Under the pieces are notes generated by a model. The model saw nothing but the letters and a program-made list of their open reading frames with translations. It was not told where the DNA came from and did no database searches. The translations under genes were made by a program, and so were the position numbers. DNA of 64,000 nucleotides from Soonwooa sp032078105 (GTDB lineage Bacteria > Bacteroidota > Bacteroidia > Flavobacteriales > Weeksellaceae), in NCBI GenBank assembly GCA_046269235.1, contig JBJZOS010000001.1, forward strand, positions 310,001-374,000, written 5' to 3'. Below are positions 43,733 to 52,058 of the stretch, in pieces; position 1 is the stretch's first letter, and each line of letters starts with the position of its first letter.

Positions 43733-44296
43733 ATGAAAAAACATTTATTTTTTTTGTTGCTTGTATTTTCGAGTTTTGTTTTTTCGCAAGATTATCCGCC
43801 GAGGAAGAAGTTAGGATTTTTTACAACTTTGGATGCTGGTGTTGGTTTTGATTTGGCTTCCCTTATTAGAAACCGTCAAGCCAAAACAGATTATGAAGTG
43901 AGTCAAGTTCCGCCAGGGAGGTATAATTATGGATTTTCTTCGCAAGTTGGTTATCAACCGATAAGTTGGTTTGCTTTGGCTGCAGGTTTACGTTACAGTT
44001 ATATCGATCCCAATTATCATTTGCTGTATTTTACAATTCAACCTTATTTTTTTATCAATGATAAAACGGATGATGATTTCCTTTTTATCAGCGCAAAATA
44101 TGGTAATAAAATCAATCATACGGCTGCAAAAAATGCAGGTTTTATTGGTTTAAGTTTAGGAAAAATGGAAGCATTGACTAACAATCTAGGACAATATTTT
44201 TCGGTTAATTTGGAGGATCAAGTTTTGGATGGCGAAGGAACTTTCTTTGTAGGTTTAACTTATGGTTTGATGTTGTTTTCGAATAAAAGAGATTAA
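43733..44296 (+). CDS. Exported beta-barrel-like hypothetical protein
   Basis: A 187-residue protein with a signal peptide of about 19 residues ending VFS-QDY. The mature part has alternating aromatic strands (FTTLDAGVGFDLASL, YNYGFSSQVGYQPISWFALAAGLRY, GTFFVGLTYGLMLF), as in small outer-membrane barrel proteins. I recognise no named family. It begins directly after the truB stop and ends 2 bases before the RluF-type gene, so it is tied into this operon. Why an outer-membrane protein sits between two RNA-modification genes is not evident. Confidence 0.8.
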   Translation: MKKHLFFLLLVFSSFVFSQDYPPRKKLGFFTTLDAGVGFDLASLIRNRQAKTDYEVSQVPPGRYNYGFSSQVGYQPISWFALAAGLRYSYIDPNYHLLYFTIQPYFFINDKTDDDFLFISAKYGNKINHTAAKNAGFIGLSLGKMEALTNNLGQYFSVNLEDQVLDGEGTFFVGLTYGLMLFSNKRD

Positions 44297-44298
44297 AA

Positions 44299-45021
44299 AT
44301 GGAAAAAACGCGTATTAATAAATATTTGTCAGAAGTTGGATATTGCTCGCGACGGGCTGCTGATAAGCTTTTGGAAGAAGGGAGAATTACAATAAATGGG
44401 GTGATACCAGAATTAGGAACTAAAGTTTCTGACGAAGACGAAATTTGTGTGGATGGTGTTTCAATTAGAAAAACTGAAGAAGAACACGTGTACATCGCTT
44501 TTAACAAACCTGTTGGCATTGTTTGCACAACAGATACCAAGCGCGAAAAAGATAATATTATCGACTACATCAAACATCCTAAACGGGTGTTCCCAATCGG
44601 CCGCTTGGACAAACCTAGCGAAGGCTTAATCTTGTTGACGTCAGATGGCGATATTGTTAATAAAATCCTTCGTTCTAAAAACAATCACGGGAAAGAATAT
44701 ATTGTCCGAGTGGATAAGCCAATTACGCCTGCTTTTCTTAATAAAATGAGAAATGGTGTACCAATTTTGGGTACAGTAACTAAAAAATGTGAAGTCGAAC
44801 AAATCGATACCATGAGTTTTAGAATCGTGTTGACACAAGGTCTTAACCGCCAAATTCGTCGCATGTGCGAGTATCTTGGCTACGATGTTAAAAAACTAAA
44901 ACGTATTCGCGTTCTTAATATCAAATTGGATCTTCCGATCGGTAAATGGCGCGATCTTACCAAAGAAGAATTAGCAGAACTTAATCAGCTTCTAGAAGGT
45001 TCTTCCAAAACTTTTGAGTAA
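44299..45021 (+). CDS. rluF: RsuA/RluF-family 23S rRNA pseudouridine synthase
   Basis: A 240-residue RNA pseudouridine synthase. The N-terminal S4 RNA-binding domain (about residues 1-55) has RINKYLSEVGYCSRRAADKL. The catalytic domain has FNKPVGIVCTTD, GRLDKPSEGLILLTSDGD with Asp104, and LTQGLNRQIRRMCEYLGY. The motifs fit RluF (E. coli U2604) best, and RluB or RsuA less well, so the symbol is tentative. It is the third gene of truB-barrel-rluF. The 3' end faces a decayed T9SS gene on the other strand. Confidence 0.9.
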   Translation: MEKTRINKYLSEVGYCSRRAADKLLEEGRITINGVIPELGTKVSDEDEICVDGVSIRKTEEEHVYIAFNKPVGIVCTTDTKREKDNIIDYIKHPKRVFPIGRLDKPSEGLILLTSDGDIVNKILRSKNNHGKEYIVRVDKPITPAFLNKMRNGVPILGTVTKKCEVEQIDTMSFRIVLTQGLNRQIRRMCEYLGYDVKKLKRIRVLNIKLDLPIGKWRDLTKEELAELNQLLEGSSKTFE

Positions 45022-45034
45022 TTTTTAATGACGA

Positions 45035-46122
45035 TTTAAGGAATTAATTTGGTAATAAGCCGACAAGCATCAATTGATAGCTATTCTTTAGTTTCGATTT
45101 TTTAAAACCAAAAATCCTATGAAAGTTCGACATCACCAACCTTAATGATGTACCAATATGTATTTGTTGGCAAGGGCTGTCCATTGATTTTGCCGTTCCA
45201 TTCAAAATGCCATTAACTTTGGTGTCGACAACTTTCTTACCAAATCGATTGAAAACAAAGACTTGAGAATCTTTGTAGTTTTCTGAACTTTTAATTTTCC
45301 AAATGTCAATAATAACATGAGCATTCGGCGAAAAAATATGCGGAATTTCGAAAATACTGAGGCTGCGTTGGTCTGTAAGACATACCGCTCTTGTTTTGAC
45401 GTAGATGATGTAATTTTCGTTTTCTAGCTTGAATTGATTGGAGCTTTGCCAGTTGATATTATCATCAGAATAATGATAATCGCCAGCTTCGGACATCGTA
45501 ATTGTTACCAAATTATTTTCTATTGGGATGTTTTTAATCGGTGCAAGTTTTGCTTTTTTATTTAAATTAAATTTTAATGTAAACCACTGCGAACCGCCTA
45601 ATGCATTTTTGATTTTTACATTGAATTATATAATGATAAATGTTGAGTTTTGTTTTTGTGTAGTCGGATAGGATTTCTCCATTGGCATCATAAAAATCGA
45701 ATTTTAATATCGTTATATTGGCAATAAATTATTTTTACAATCGTTTAAATTAATAAGTTTAAAATCATCTATGGTATGGTTACAAAATGCAGGTTCTTGA
45801 TAGTTAGTCGCGGCGATACTGTTATAAGTGACTTCGATCCTTATTCCTGTTCTATTGGTGCTTTCGCAGCCTGCTATGCTTTGTGAAGCGTAATAAGTTT
45901 CGCCATCAACAATTGTTGTTGTTTGGGCTAATAAAATACCTGCGGCATTATAGAATTTACTGTTTTGGCCCGTGATGTTAATGTTGGCTAACGTGGGATT
46001 CTTGCCAATTGATTAGTTGGAGCGGTAGGCGCTGGAGAATCATCGAGTTTGACCAAAATTTCAAGCTTTGAACTCTCGCAAACAGAAATATTTTGAGAAA
46101 CATAAGCCTTTTTTACAAAATC
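45035..46122 (-). pseudogene. Decayed T9SS type B cargo gene
   Basis: The minus strand from 46122 down to about 45035 carries ordered pieces of a large surface protein in changing frames: AYVSQNISVCESSKLEILVKL; after a shift TLANINITGQNSKFYNAAGI with YYASQSIAGCESTNRTGI (an Ig-like repeat common in gliding-motility proteins); then LKFDFYDANGEILSDYTKTK; then NVKIKNALGGSQWFTLKFNL; then DYHYSDDNINWQSSNQFKL. The end is a type B sorting domain, IFSPNAHVIIDIWKIKSSEN and VFVFNRFGKKV, then a shift near 45207 to FEWNGKINGQPLPTNTYWYI. A type B domain normally reads FSPNGDGxND. Several frameshifts and stops are present. The 5' end is cut off at the MBL gene. Confidence 0.85.
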
Positions 46123-47214
46123 TTAAGAAGCCCACCAAGCGGTAAATTCCTGATTTTTATTGTTTAAATCTACCTTTTCGCCAATCATTGGTGTGACGAT
46201 TTTATAATTTTTTCCTTGACTATTTTCTGTGATTTTTTCTAAAGGCTCTTTCCAAGAATGCATGGCTAAAGCAAATTTCGAAGAATGTATAGGGATAACA
46301 TATTCGGCTTGTAGATCTTCGATAACTTGTCCCGTTTCCTGCGGTAAAGTGTGGATGTAATGCCAACGTTCGTTATACTGACCATTTTCGAGAATTGCCC
46401 AGTCAAAAGGTCCGAATTTTTCGCCAATGTTTTTAAAATGTTTTCCGTAACCGCTATCGCCACCAACAAAAATATTATGACGACTAAATTTCAGAACAAA
46501 AGAGGACCAAAGACTGATATCTCTTTTCAGGCCTCGTCCAGAAAAATGGCGGGCTGGGGTAGAAGTGATGTGGATATTTTTTTCTAAAACCGCATCTTCG
46601 TACCAATCGAGTTCTATTAATTGGTTTTCTGCAAAACCCCAACGTTCTAGATGCGCACCAACACCTAATCCACAGATGATTTTCTTAATTTTTGGTTTTA
46701 AACTTTTTAAGGTTTTGTAATCCAAATGGTCGTAATGATCATGCGAAATAATCAAATAATCAATCTCTGGAAAATCATCAGACTGATAAATATCTGAACC
46801 TTTGAAGGCCTTTGTTGTACCTGCAATTGGTGATGCGTTGCCGCTAAAAACTGGATCAACTAAAAACTTTGTCTCATCTACCTGAAAATAATATGATGAA
46901 TGGCCCATCCACACTAAAAATTCGTCGTCAGCATGTTGAGATTTTAATTCAGTTTTTTTTGAAGGGATTGTTTGTTTTGGCCTTTTATTAGGAACTTTTT
47001 GTGTTAAAAAATCCCACATCACTTTTTTTGGTGTAAAGCCTTCTCCAAAATTCGGCGTATGTTCTATATTTTGAAAACGTCCATTTCGGAAGTTTGCAGA
47101 TTTCTTTATTCTTTCGAGGCGGTGCCCTTTAGATCTAGAACCAAAAATTGGTTGTTGCATAAATAGAAAAACTGTAGTAGCAATGGCTAAAACGATGATA
47201 AGTATAAAATACAT
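46123..47214 (-). CDS. MBL-fold hydrolase (NAPE-PLD / UlaG-like)
   Basis: A 363-residue protein. Residues 1-20 form a hydrophobic segment, probably an uncleaved anchor that places the domain in the periplasm. The metallo-beta-lactamase core has VWMGHSSYYFQ, the metal site HDHYDHLD at 158-165, TPARHFSGRG, FVGGDSGYGKHF and a final VIPIHSSKF. The order matches the NAPE-PLD/RomA-like subgroup that acts on phospholipid-type or phosphodiester substrates; the substrate is unknown. It lies 3 bases after the zinc-ribbon gene in one operon, and its stop adjoins the decayed T9SS gene. Confidence 0.92.
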   Translation of the reverse strand: MYFILIIVLAIATTVFLFMQQPIFGSRSKGHRLERIKKSANFRNGRFQNIEHTPNFGEGFTPKKVMWDFLTQKVPNKRPKQTIPSKKTELKSQHADDEFLVWMGHSSYYFQVDETKFLVDPVFSGNASPIAGTTKAFKGSDIYQSDDFPEIDYLIISHDHYDHLDYKTLKSLKPKIKKIICGLGVGAHLERWGFAENQLIELDWYEDAVLEKNIHITSTPARHFSGRGLKRDISLWSSFVLKFSRHNIFVGGDSGYGKHFKNIGEKFGPFDWAILENGQYNERWHYIHTLPQETGQVIEDLQAEYVIPIHSSKFALAMHSWKEPLEKITENSQGKNYKIVTPMIGEKVDLNNKNQEFTAWWAS

Positions 47215-47217
47215 AAT

Positions 47218-47568
47218 TTAAATCGACATGTTTTTGACCAGCAAAATCCAATCATCTTCCAAAAACTTGTAACCTTGGTCATAAACAAATCTGTATTCCG
47301 AAGCGTTTTTGTACACAATCATTTGTGTAAAATACTCGAAACTGAAACCCAAAGCCAACAATTTTGATTTTAAAATCTTTGTTTTACCGTCAATGTTGCA
47401 ATCTGTCAAAATACGATGGTTCTTGCGAAGTTGATAATTAATATTTCGCATCAGATTAGTCGTGTCTTTATTGATTCGGTTATTGTAACTATTGCGACAC
47501 GCGTCAGAACAGAATTTTTTATCAGAGCGACCAACGATTTTTTCGCCACATTCTAGACAAGTTTGCAT
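47218..47568 (-). CDS. Small zinc-ribbon protein
   Basis: From the ATG at 47568 the protein has 116 residues beginning MQTCLECGEKIVGRSDKKFC. Four cysteines (4, 7, 20, 24; CxxC...CxxxC in CSDACRNSYNN) form a zinc ribbon, as in DUF2116-like proteins. The rest is a basic/aromatic domain of unknown kind. An upstream in-frame ATG at 47598 would add ten residues (MILPKLNINT); I prefer the inner start because the ribbon begins there. It is the first gene of a pair with the MBL gene. A nucleic-acid or protein-binding role is only a guess. Confidence 0.85.
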   Translation of the reverse strand: MQTCLECGEKIVGRSDKKFCSDACRNSYNNRINKDTTNLMRNINYQLRKNHRILTDCNIDGKTKILKSKLLALGFSFEYFTQMIVYKNASEYRFVYDQGYKFLEDDWILLVKNMSI

Positions 47569-47722
47569 GGTGTTAATATTCAGTTTCGGAAGAATCAAAA
47601 ACTATTCCCTTCAATAAAAATGCTCGTTTTGACAGGTTTTAAAATCAAATTTATCATGTTTTAATACAAGAAAATAGACTTGCTCCGAAGATTAATAACT
47701 AAATTTACACAAATTAATTCTA

Positions 47723-49372
47723 ATGAAATCAAAAACAATTATACTTGGCCTATTAGCAGTTTCGGGTTTGTTGACCAATTTGTCGGCACAGAAAAAAGCT
47801 ACTAAAACAAAGGTAAAAACAACCAAAATGGAAGCGTCTTATCCTTTTCAGCACTACGCGAAAGTTGATTTAACCACCGATATTTCGCATTTAACAACGA
47901 AAGAAAAAGAAGTTTTGAAATTAATGTTCAAAGCTGCAAAAGTAATGGACGATTTGTTTTGGCAACAAGCTTATGGTGACAAAACTAAATTGTTGTCAAA
48001 ATTATCTGGTGAAGCGAAAGATTATGCAATTATTAATTATGGACCTTGGGATCGTCTTAATAACGAAAAACCTTTCGTGTCGGGCGTTGGCGCAAAACCA
48101 GAAGGTGCGAATTACTATCCAATTAACATGACAAAAGCTGAGTTTGAAAAGGCTGATGTTAAAGACGGAAAATCAGCTTATTCTATTATCAAGAGAGATG
48201 CGAAAGGTAAGTTATATGCAGTGCCGTATTCGGTGGCGTTTAAAACAAAGTTGCAAGAAGCTGCCAATTATCTTAATCAAGCGTCAACAATTGCGGAAGA
48301 TACAGGTCTTAAAAATTATCTGAAACTGCGTGCAGAAGCATTAATGACAGATAATTATTATCCGAGCGACTTGGCCTGGATGGACATGAAAAACTCAAAT
48401 TTGGATTTGGTTATTGGTCCAATCGAAAATTATGAAGACAAAATGTTTGGTTACAAATCATCGTTCGAAGCTTATGTCTTGGTCAAAGATGTGGAATGGA
48501 GTAACAAGTTGGCAAAATTTGTGAAATATCTTCCCGAGTTGCAAACCAATCTTCCTGTAAAAGCTGAATATAAGAAGGAAGTTCCCGGTACAGATTCGGA
48601 TCTTAACGCTTATGATGTTGTCTTCTACGCTGGAGATTGTAATGCCGCTGGGAAAACCATTGCAATTAACTTACCGAACGATGAGAAAGTTCAGCTTGAA
48701 AAAGGAACAAGAAGATTACAACTTAAAAATGCGATGAAAGCTAAGTTTGATAAAATTTTGATTCCGATTGCAACGTCACTTATTGATGAAAGTCAACAGA
48801 AGAATATCAAATTTGATGCATTCTTTTCTAATGTCATGTTCCATGAGGTGGCGCACGGTTTAGGTATTAAAAACACCATTAATGGCAAAGGCTCTGTTCG
48901 CGAAGCTTTGAAGGAAGCTAACTCAGCTTTGGAAGAAGGAAAAGCGGATATACTTGGACTTTACATGGTTAATCAGTTGTTGCAAAAAGGCGAACTGTCG
49001 GGAAGTAAAGCAGATTATTTCGTGACATTTTTGGCTGGGATTTTCCGTTCGGTGAGATTCGGCGCAAGTTCGGCGCACGGCACGGCTAACATGATTGCTT
49101 TTAACTATTTTGCTGAAAAAGGCGCTTTCGAAAAGTCAGCCAATGGACGATATAAAGTTAATGTTCCGAAGATGGAAGCGGCTATGAATGGCCTTTCAGA
49201 ACTGGTCTTAACATTACAAGGCAACGGCGATTATGATGGCGTTAAAAAATTGTATGCTGAAAAAGGAATTATCCCAGCGGATTTGCAAAAAGATTTGGAC
49301 AAACTAAAAACGCACAACATTCCTGTTGATATTGTTTTTGAACAAGGTCCACAAATGTTAAGTTTGAAATAG
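47723..49372 (+). CDS. Exported M49-like (dipeptidyl-peptidase III-like) metallopeptidase
   Basis: A 549-residue protein with a signal peptide of about 22 residues (NLSAQ), followed by a Lys/Thr-rich linker. The zinc site is MFHEVAHGLG with His374, Glu375, His378. The third ligand is probably in EEGKADILGLY (Glu404/405), the counterpart of the M49 EECRAD motif. Unlike classical DPP III, whose site is HExxGH, this has the ordinary HExxH spacing. Near the end, AHGTANMIAFNYFAEKGAF is typical of this bacterial branch. Expected location is periplasm or surface. It is monocistronic with a strong terminator. Confidence 0.88.
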   Translation: MKSKTIILGLLAVSGLLTNLSAQKKATKTKVKTTKMEASYPFQHYAKVDLTTDISHLTTKEKEVLKLMFKAAKVMDDLFWQQAYGDKTKLLSKLSGEAKDYAIINYGPWDRLNNEKPFVSGVGAKPEGANYYPINMTKAEFEKADVKDGKSAYSIIKRDAKGKLYAVPYSVAFKTKLQEAANYLNQASTIAEDTGLKNYLKLRAEALMTDNYYPSDLAWMDMKNSNLDLVIGPIENYEDKMFGYKSSFEAYVLVKDVEWSNKLAKFVKYLPELQTNLPVKAEYKKEVPGTDSDLNAYDVVFYAGDCNAAGKTIAINLPNDEKVQLEKGTRRLQLKNAMKAKFDKILIPIATSLIDESQQKNIKFDAFFSNVMFHEVAHGLGIKNTINGKGSVREALKEANSALEEGKADILGLYMVNQLLQKGELSGSKADYFVTFLAGIFRSVRFGASSAHGTANMIAFNYFAEKGAFEKSANGRYKVNVPKMEAAMNGLSELVLTLQGNGDYDGVKKLYAEKGIIPADLQKDLDKLKTHNIPVDIVFEQGPQMLSLK

Positions 49373-49380
49373 TTTAATAA

Positions 49381-49417
49381 AAAAAAACAGAAGTTAATTT
49401 TAGCTTCTGTTTTTTTT
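49381..49417 (+). terminator. Terminator after the M49-like gene
   Basis: A 13-bp stem (aaaaaaacagaag at 49381-49393 with cttctgttttttt at 49404-49416) is symmetrical enough to act in both directions. Confidence 0.92.
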
Positions 49418-49590
49418 ATTTAATGATTTATTTAAAATAAAAATTAATTTTTCGCGAAATCAATTTAGTATATAGTTTAAGCTTAAACGATAGAAGTCAA
49501 ATTGAGAATATTACTGAAAAAACATTCAAGCAGTAAAAGAAAACAATAATCGAAAGTGCTTATGCAGAAAAAATGTTGAAATTTTATAAA

Positions 49591-49610
49591 AATACCTAGA
49601 ACTAGGTATT
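49591..49610. promoter_or_regulatory. Perfect inverted repeat upstream of the PEGA-like gene
   Basis: The arms aatacctag and ctaggtatt (9 bp each, 2-base gap) lie 52 bases before the ATG at 49663. There is no T run, so a terminator is unlikely. The symmetry would suit a dimeric regulator, but no regulator gene is nearby. Confidence 0.4.
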
Positions 49611-49662
49611 AAAAAGTTTAAAACATAGTTTAATATTGTCCTAGAAAGAAGAACTAATAACT

Positions 49663-50325
49663 ATGAAAACTCTATTTTTACTATCTGCAATTTTTGCTTT
49701 TACGAGTGTTGCAGCTCAAAAAGTAACTGTATCGACATCCGAAAATGATGCCAGTATTATTGTCAATGGACAGTTGGTCGGTTCGGGCACTTATCTTTTG
49801 AAAATCGATAAAAGCGAATGCTATAACGTAAAAGCACAAAAAACAGGTTTTTTAAAATATGAAGCCACCGTTTGCGGAAAAAAAGCTGGACCAGAGCCAC
49901 CAAAAACATTGTTTTTTAACATGAAAAAAGATGACTCCGAAGAAGCATCTATTAAAACCGATCAAGCCAATGTAGATTTTGAAATCCCGGTTAATCCAGA
50001 TCTTTCAGTTTCTGACGCTTGGAAGTTGACGACTCAGATTGTGACAGACTATTTTGACGCAATCGAGGTTAGCGACAAAGAAACATCTTATCTACGGACA
50101 GCTTGGAGTATCCAATCCTTTCAACAAAATACAATCCGTACTAGACTTATTATTAAGTTATCCAGATCGAATCCATTAACGTTTAAAGTTAAACTAAATA
50201 GCGAATATTCTGGTGCTAGTGGGACCAGTGTAAAGGCAGATGAACAGTTCCGTGACTGGGATCGTGTTCTTAGAAAATATCAAAATGTGATTAGCGATTT
50301 TTCAACGAGATTGTCTAAGAAATAG
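49663..50325 (+). CDS. Exported PEGA-like hypothetical protein
   Basis: A 220-residue protein with a signal peptide (MKTLFLLSAIFAFTSVAA-Q). Residues about 20-75 resemble a PEGA-type beta domain (VSTSENDASIIVNGQLVGSG, YNVKAQKTGFLKYEATVCG). The second part (about 105-220) is mixed alpha/beta, with SDAWKLTTQIVTDYFDAIEV and TAWSIQSFQQNTIRTRLIIK, which I do not recognise. It is probably a periplasmic or surface protein of the envelope. It follows an inverted repeat. Its 3' end overlaps by 11 bases the convergent GNAT remnant. Confidence 0.8.
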   Translation: MKTLFLLSAIFAFTSVAAQKVTVSTSENDASIIVNGQLVGSGTYLLKIDKSECYNVKAQKTGFLKYEATVCGKKAGPEPPKTLFFNMKKDDSEEASIKTDQANVDFEIPVNPDLSVSDAWKLTTQIVTDYFDAIEVSDKETSYLRTAWSIQSFQQNTIRTRLIIKLSRSNPLTFKVKLNSEYSGASGTSVKADEQFRDWDRVLRKYQNVISDFSTRLSKK

Positions 50326-50695
50326 AAGCGTCACTTACTTTAACCATAGTCATATTAACAGAGGTCCAAATTTTATTATTGATTCGGACCTCTTTTTTTA
50401 AGTCAGGACTTATGCGAAAACCAATCTTTTCGTAATATTTGATTGCAGAAATATTCCAGTCGAATACGTTAAGTTCGGCGTTTTTATTGTTGAATTTTTT
50501 AAAACCAAAATCCAAAAGACTTTCAACAATCATCTGTCCATAACCTTGCCCACGATTTTCTTTTTCGCCAATCAAAATTCTGCCGAGAAGAAAGCTGTTT
50601 TCTATTTCGAAAATTTGAGCATGACCTATTAATTTTTCATTTTTAAAAACTGAAAAAGTGTAACAATTCTTTTGTATTAGATACTTTTCCGTTTC
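50315..50695 (-). pseudogene. 5'-truncated GNAT acetyltransferase
   Basis: The frame is open from 50695 to the stop at 50317-50315, with a TAG immediately upstream (50698-50696). It encodes ETEKYLIQKNCYTFSVFKNE, then LIGHAQIFEIENSFLLGRIL, then the acetyl-CoA-binding GEKENRGQGYGQMIVESLLD, then NVFDWNISAIKYYEKIGFRI. That is the second half of a GNAT enzyme. No ATG or GTG exists in the frame, and the first TTG (50575) lies after the domain has begun. About 50-60 N-terminal residues are missing. I read it as a remnant. Confidence 0.75.
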
Positions 50696-50854
50696 CTATA
50701 AACAATAAAAATTTGAAAAAATTAAAATAATTATTAGAAAAAAGGTGCTTTAATTGGTGATGTTTCAGTAGAATAAAGTTACCAATTTTTAAAGTATCTT
50801 AATCTAAGATTTGTATTGCTGTTGTGGATATTTCGATAGACTTTGAGAAGCGAC

Positions 50855-50885
50855 TTGACAAAGGCTTTTTAATATCGTATCTTTG
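50855..50885 (+). promoter_or_regulatory. Promoter of queA
   Basis: TTG at 50855-50857, a 20-base gap and TATCTTTG at 50878-50885 match the Bacteroidota -33/-7 pattern. The start of transcription would fall near 50892, downstream of the ATG at 50824. This decides the start at 50929. Confidence 0.78.
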
Positions 50886-50928
50886 CAAATCTATTATTCA
50901 CAAATTTTTAAACCGTAATTTAAAAAAA

Positions 50929-51978
50929 ATGAAAACTTCAGATTTTAATTTCGACTTGCCAGAAGAGTTATTGGCAGAACATCCATCAGAACACAGAGAC
51001 GAAGCAAGATTAATGGTTCTTAACCGTAAAGATAGAACGATCGAGCACAAACTTTTTAAAGATGTTATTGATTATTTTGATGAGCATGACTTGTTCATTT
51101 TTAATAACACTAAAGTTTTTCCTGCAAGATTATACGGAAACAAAGAAAAAACTGGTGCCAAAATTGAAGTTTTCTTGCTGAGAGAATTAGATAAAGAAAC
51201 TAGAGTTTGGGACGTGTTGGTTGATCCTGCTCGTAAAATAAGAATTGGTAACAAATTATTCTTCACAGAAGATGAGTCTTTGGTAGCCGAAGTTATCGAT
51301 AACACGACGTCTAGAGGTAGAACTTTGAGATTCTTATACGATGGTTCTTACGAAGAATTCCGTGCTAAGTTGAACGAACTTGGAGAAACGCCACTTCCAA
51401 AATATATTAAAAGAGAAGTTGAACCAGAAGATGCAGAACGTTACCAAACAATCTACGCCAAAGTTGAAGGTGCGGTTGCAGCACCCACTGCAGGTCTGCA
51501 TTTCTCAAAACATCTGATGAAACGTCTTGAGATAAAAGGTGTTGACTTTGCAGAAATCACGTTGCATGTTGGTTTAGGAACATTTAATCCAATCGAAGTG
51601 GAAGATTTGTCAAAGCACAAAATGGAATCTGAGGAAGTTATTATCGATCAACATAATGCCGACATTATCAACAAAGCTGTAGAGGAGAAAAGAAGAATTT
51701 GTGCCGTTGGTACAACAACAATGCGTGCTATCGAAACTTCTGTGTCATCTAACCGTAAGATCGGACCTTTCAATGGTTGGACTAACAAATTTATCTATCC
51801 GCCTCATGATTTTGGCGTTGCTAATGCAATGATTACTAACTTCCATACACCGAAGTCAACTTTAATTATGATGATTGCAGCTTTTGCTGATAAAGATTTT
51901 ATCATGGAAGCTTATGAAGAAGCGATTAAAGAAAAGTATAAATTCTATTCTTATGGTGATGCCATGTTGATTATCTAA
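50929..51978 (+). CDS. queA: S-adenosylmethionine:tRNA ribosyltransferase-isomerase
   Basis: QueA transfers the ribosyl part of S-adenosylmethionine to 7-aminomethyl-7-deazaguanine in tRNA, giving epoxyqueuosine. From the ATG at 50929 it has 349 residues: MKTSDFNFDLPEELLAEHPS. An upstream in-frame ATG at 50824 would add 35 residues unlike QueA and would precede the promoter. Conserved motifs are LFIFNNTKVFPARLYG, AAPTAGLHFS, THVGLGTFNP-like HVGLGTFNPIEVED, VGTTTMRAIE and NFHTPKSTLIMMIAAF. It is cytoplasmic. A hairpin terminator follows. Confidence 0.97.
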   Translation: MKTSDFNFDLPEELLAEHPSEHRDEARLMVLNRKDRTIEHKLFKDVIDYFDEHDLFIFNNTKVFPARLYGNKEKTGAKIEVFLLRELDKETRVWDVLVDPARKIRIGNKLFFTEDESLVAEVIDNTTSRGRTLRFLYDGSYEEFRAKLNELGETPLPKYIKREVEPEDAERYQTIYAKVEGAVAAPTAGLHFSKHLMKRLEIKGVDFAEITLHVGLGTFNPIEVEDLSKHKMESEEVIIDQHNADIINKAVEEKRRICAVGTTTMRAIETSVSSNRKIGPFNGWTNKFIYPPHDFGVANAMITNFHTPKSTLIMMIAAFADKDFIMEAYEEAIKEKYKFYSYGDAMLII

Positions 51979-51999
51979 GATTGGTAACATATTTGATAC

Positions 52000-52033
52000 A
52001 AATGCACAGTTGATAATAGCTGTGCATTTTTTG
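52000..52033 (+). terminator. Terminator after queA
   Basis: The stem aaatgcacag (52000-52009) / ctgtgcattt (52020-52029) is followed by tttgtttt. Confidence 0.92.
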
Positions 52034-52058
52034 TTTTAGCTATTTTAAAAATAAAATT

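Noticed and set aside
47569..47598. Start of the zinc-ribbon protein at 47598
   Set aside because: The ten extra residues (MILPKLNINT) precede the natural ribbon start MQTCLECG; the inner ATG is preferred, although this is not certain.
50824..50928. 35-residue N-terminal extension of QueA
   Set aside because: The extension is unlike QueA, and the promoter -7 box lies inside it, so the transcript would start after the upstream ATG.
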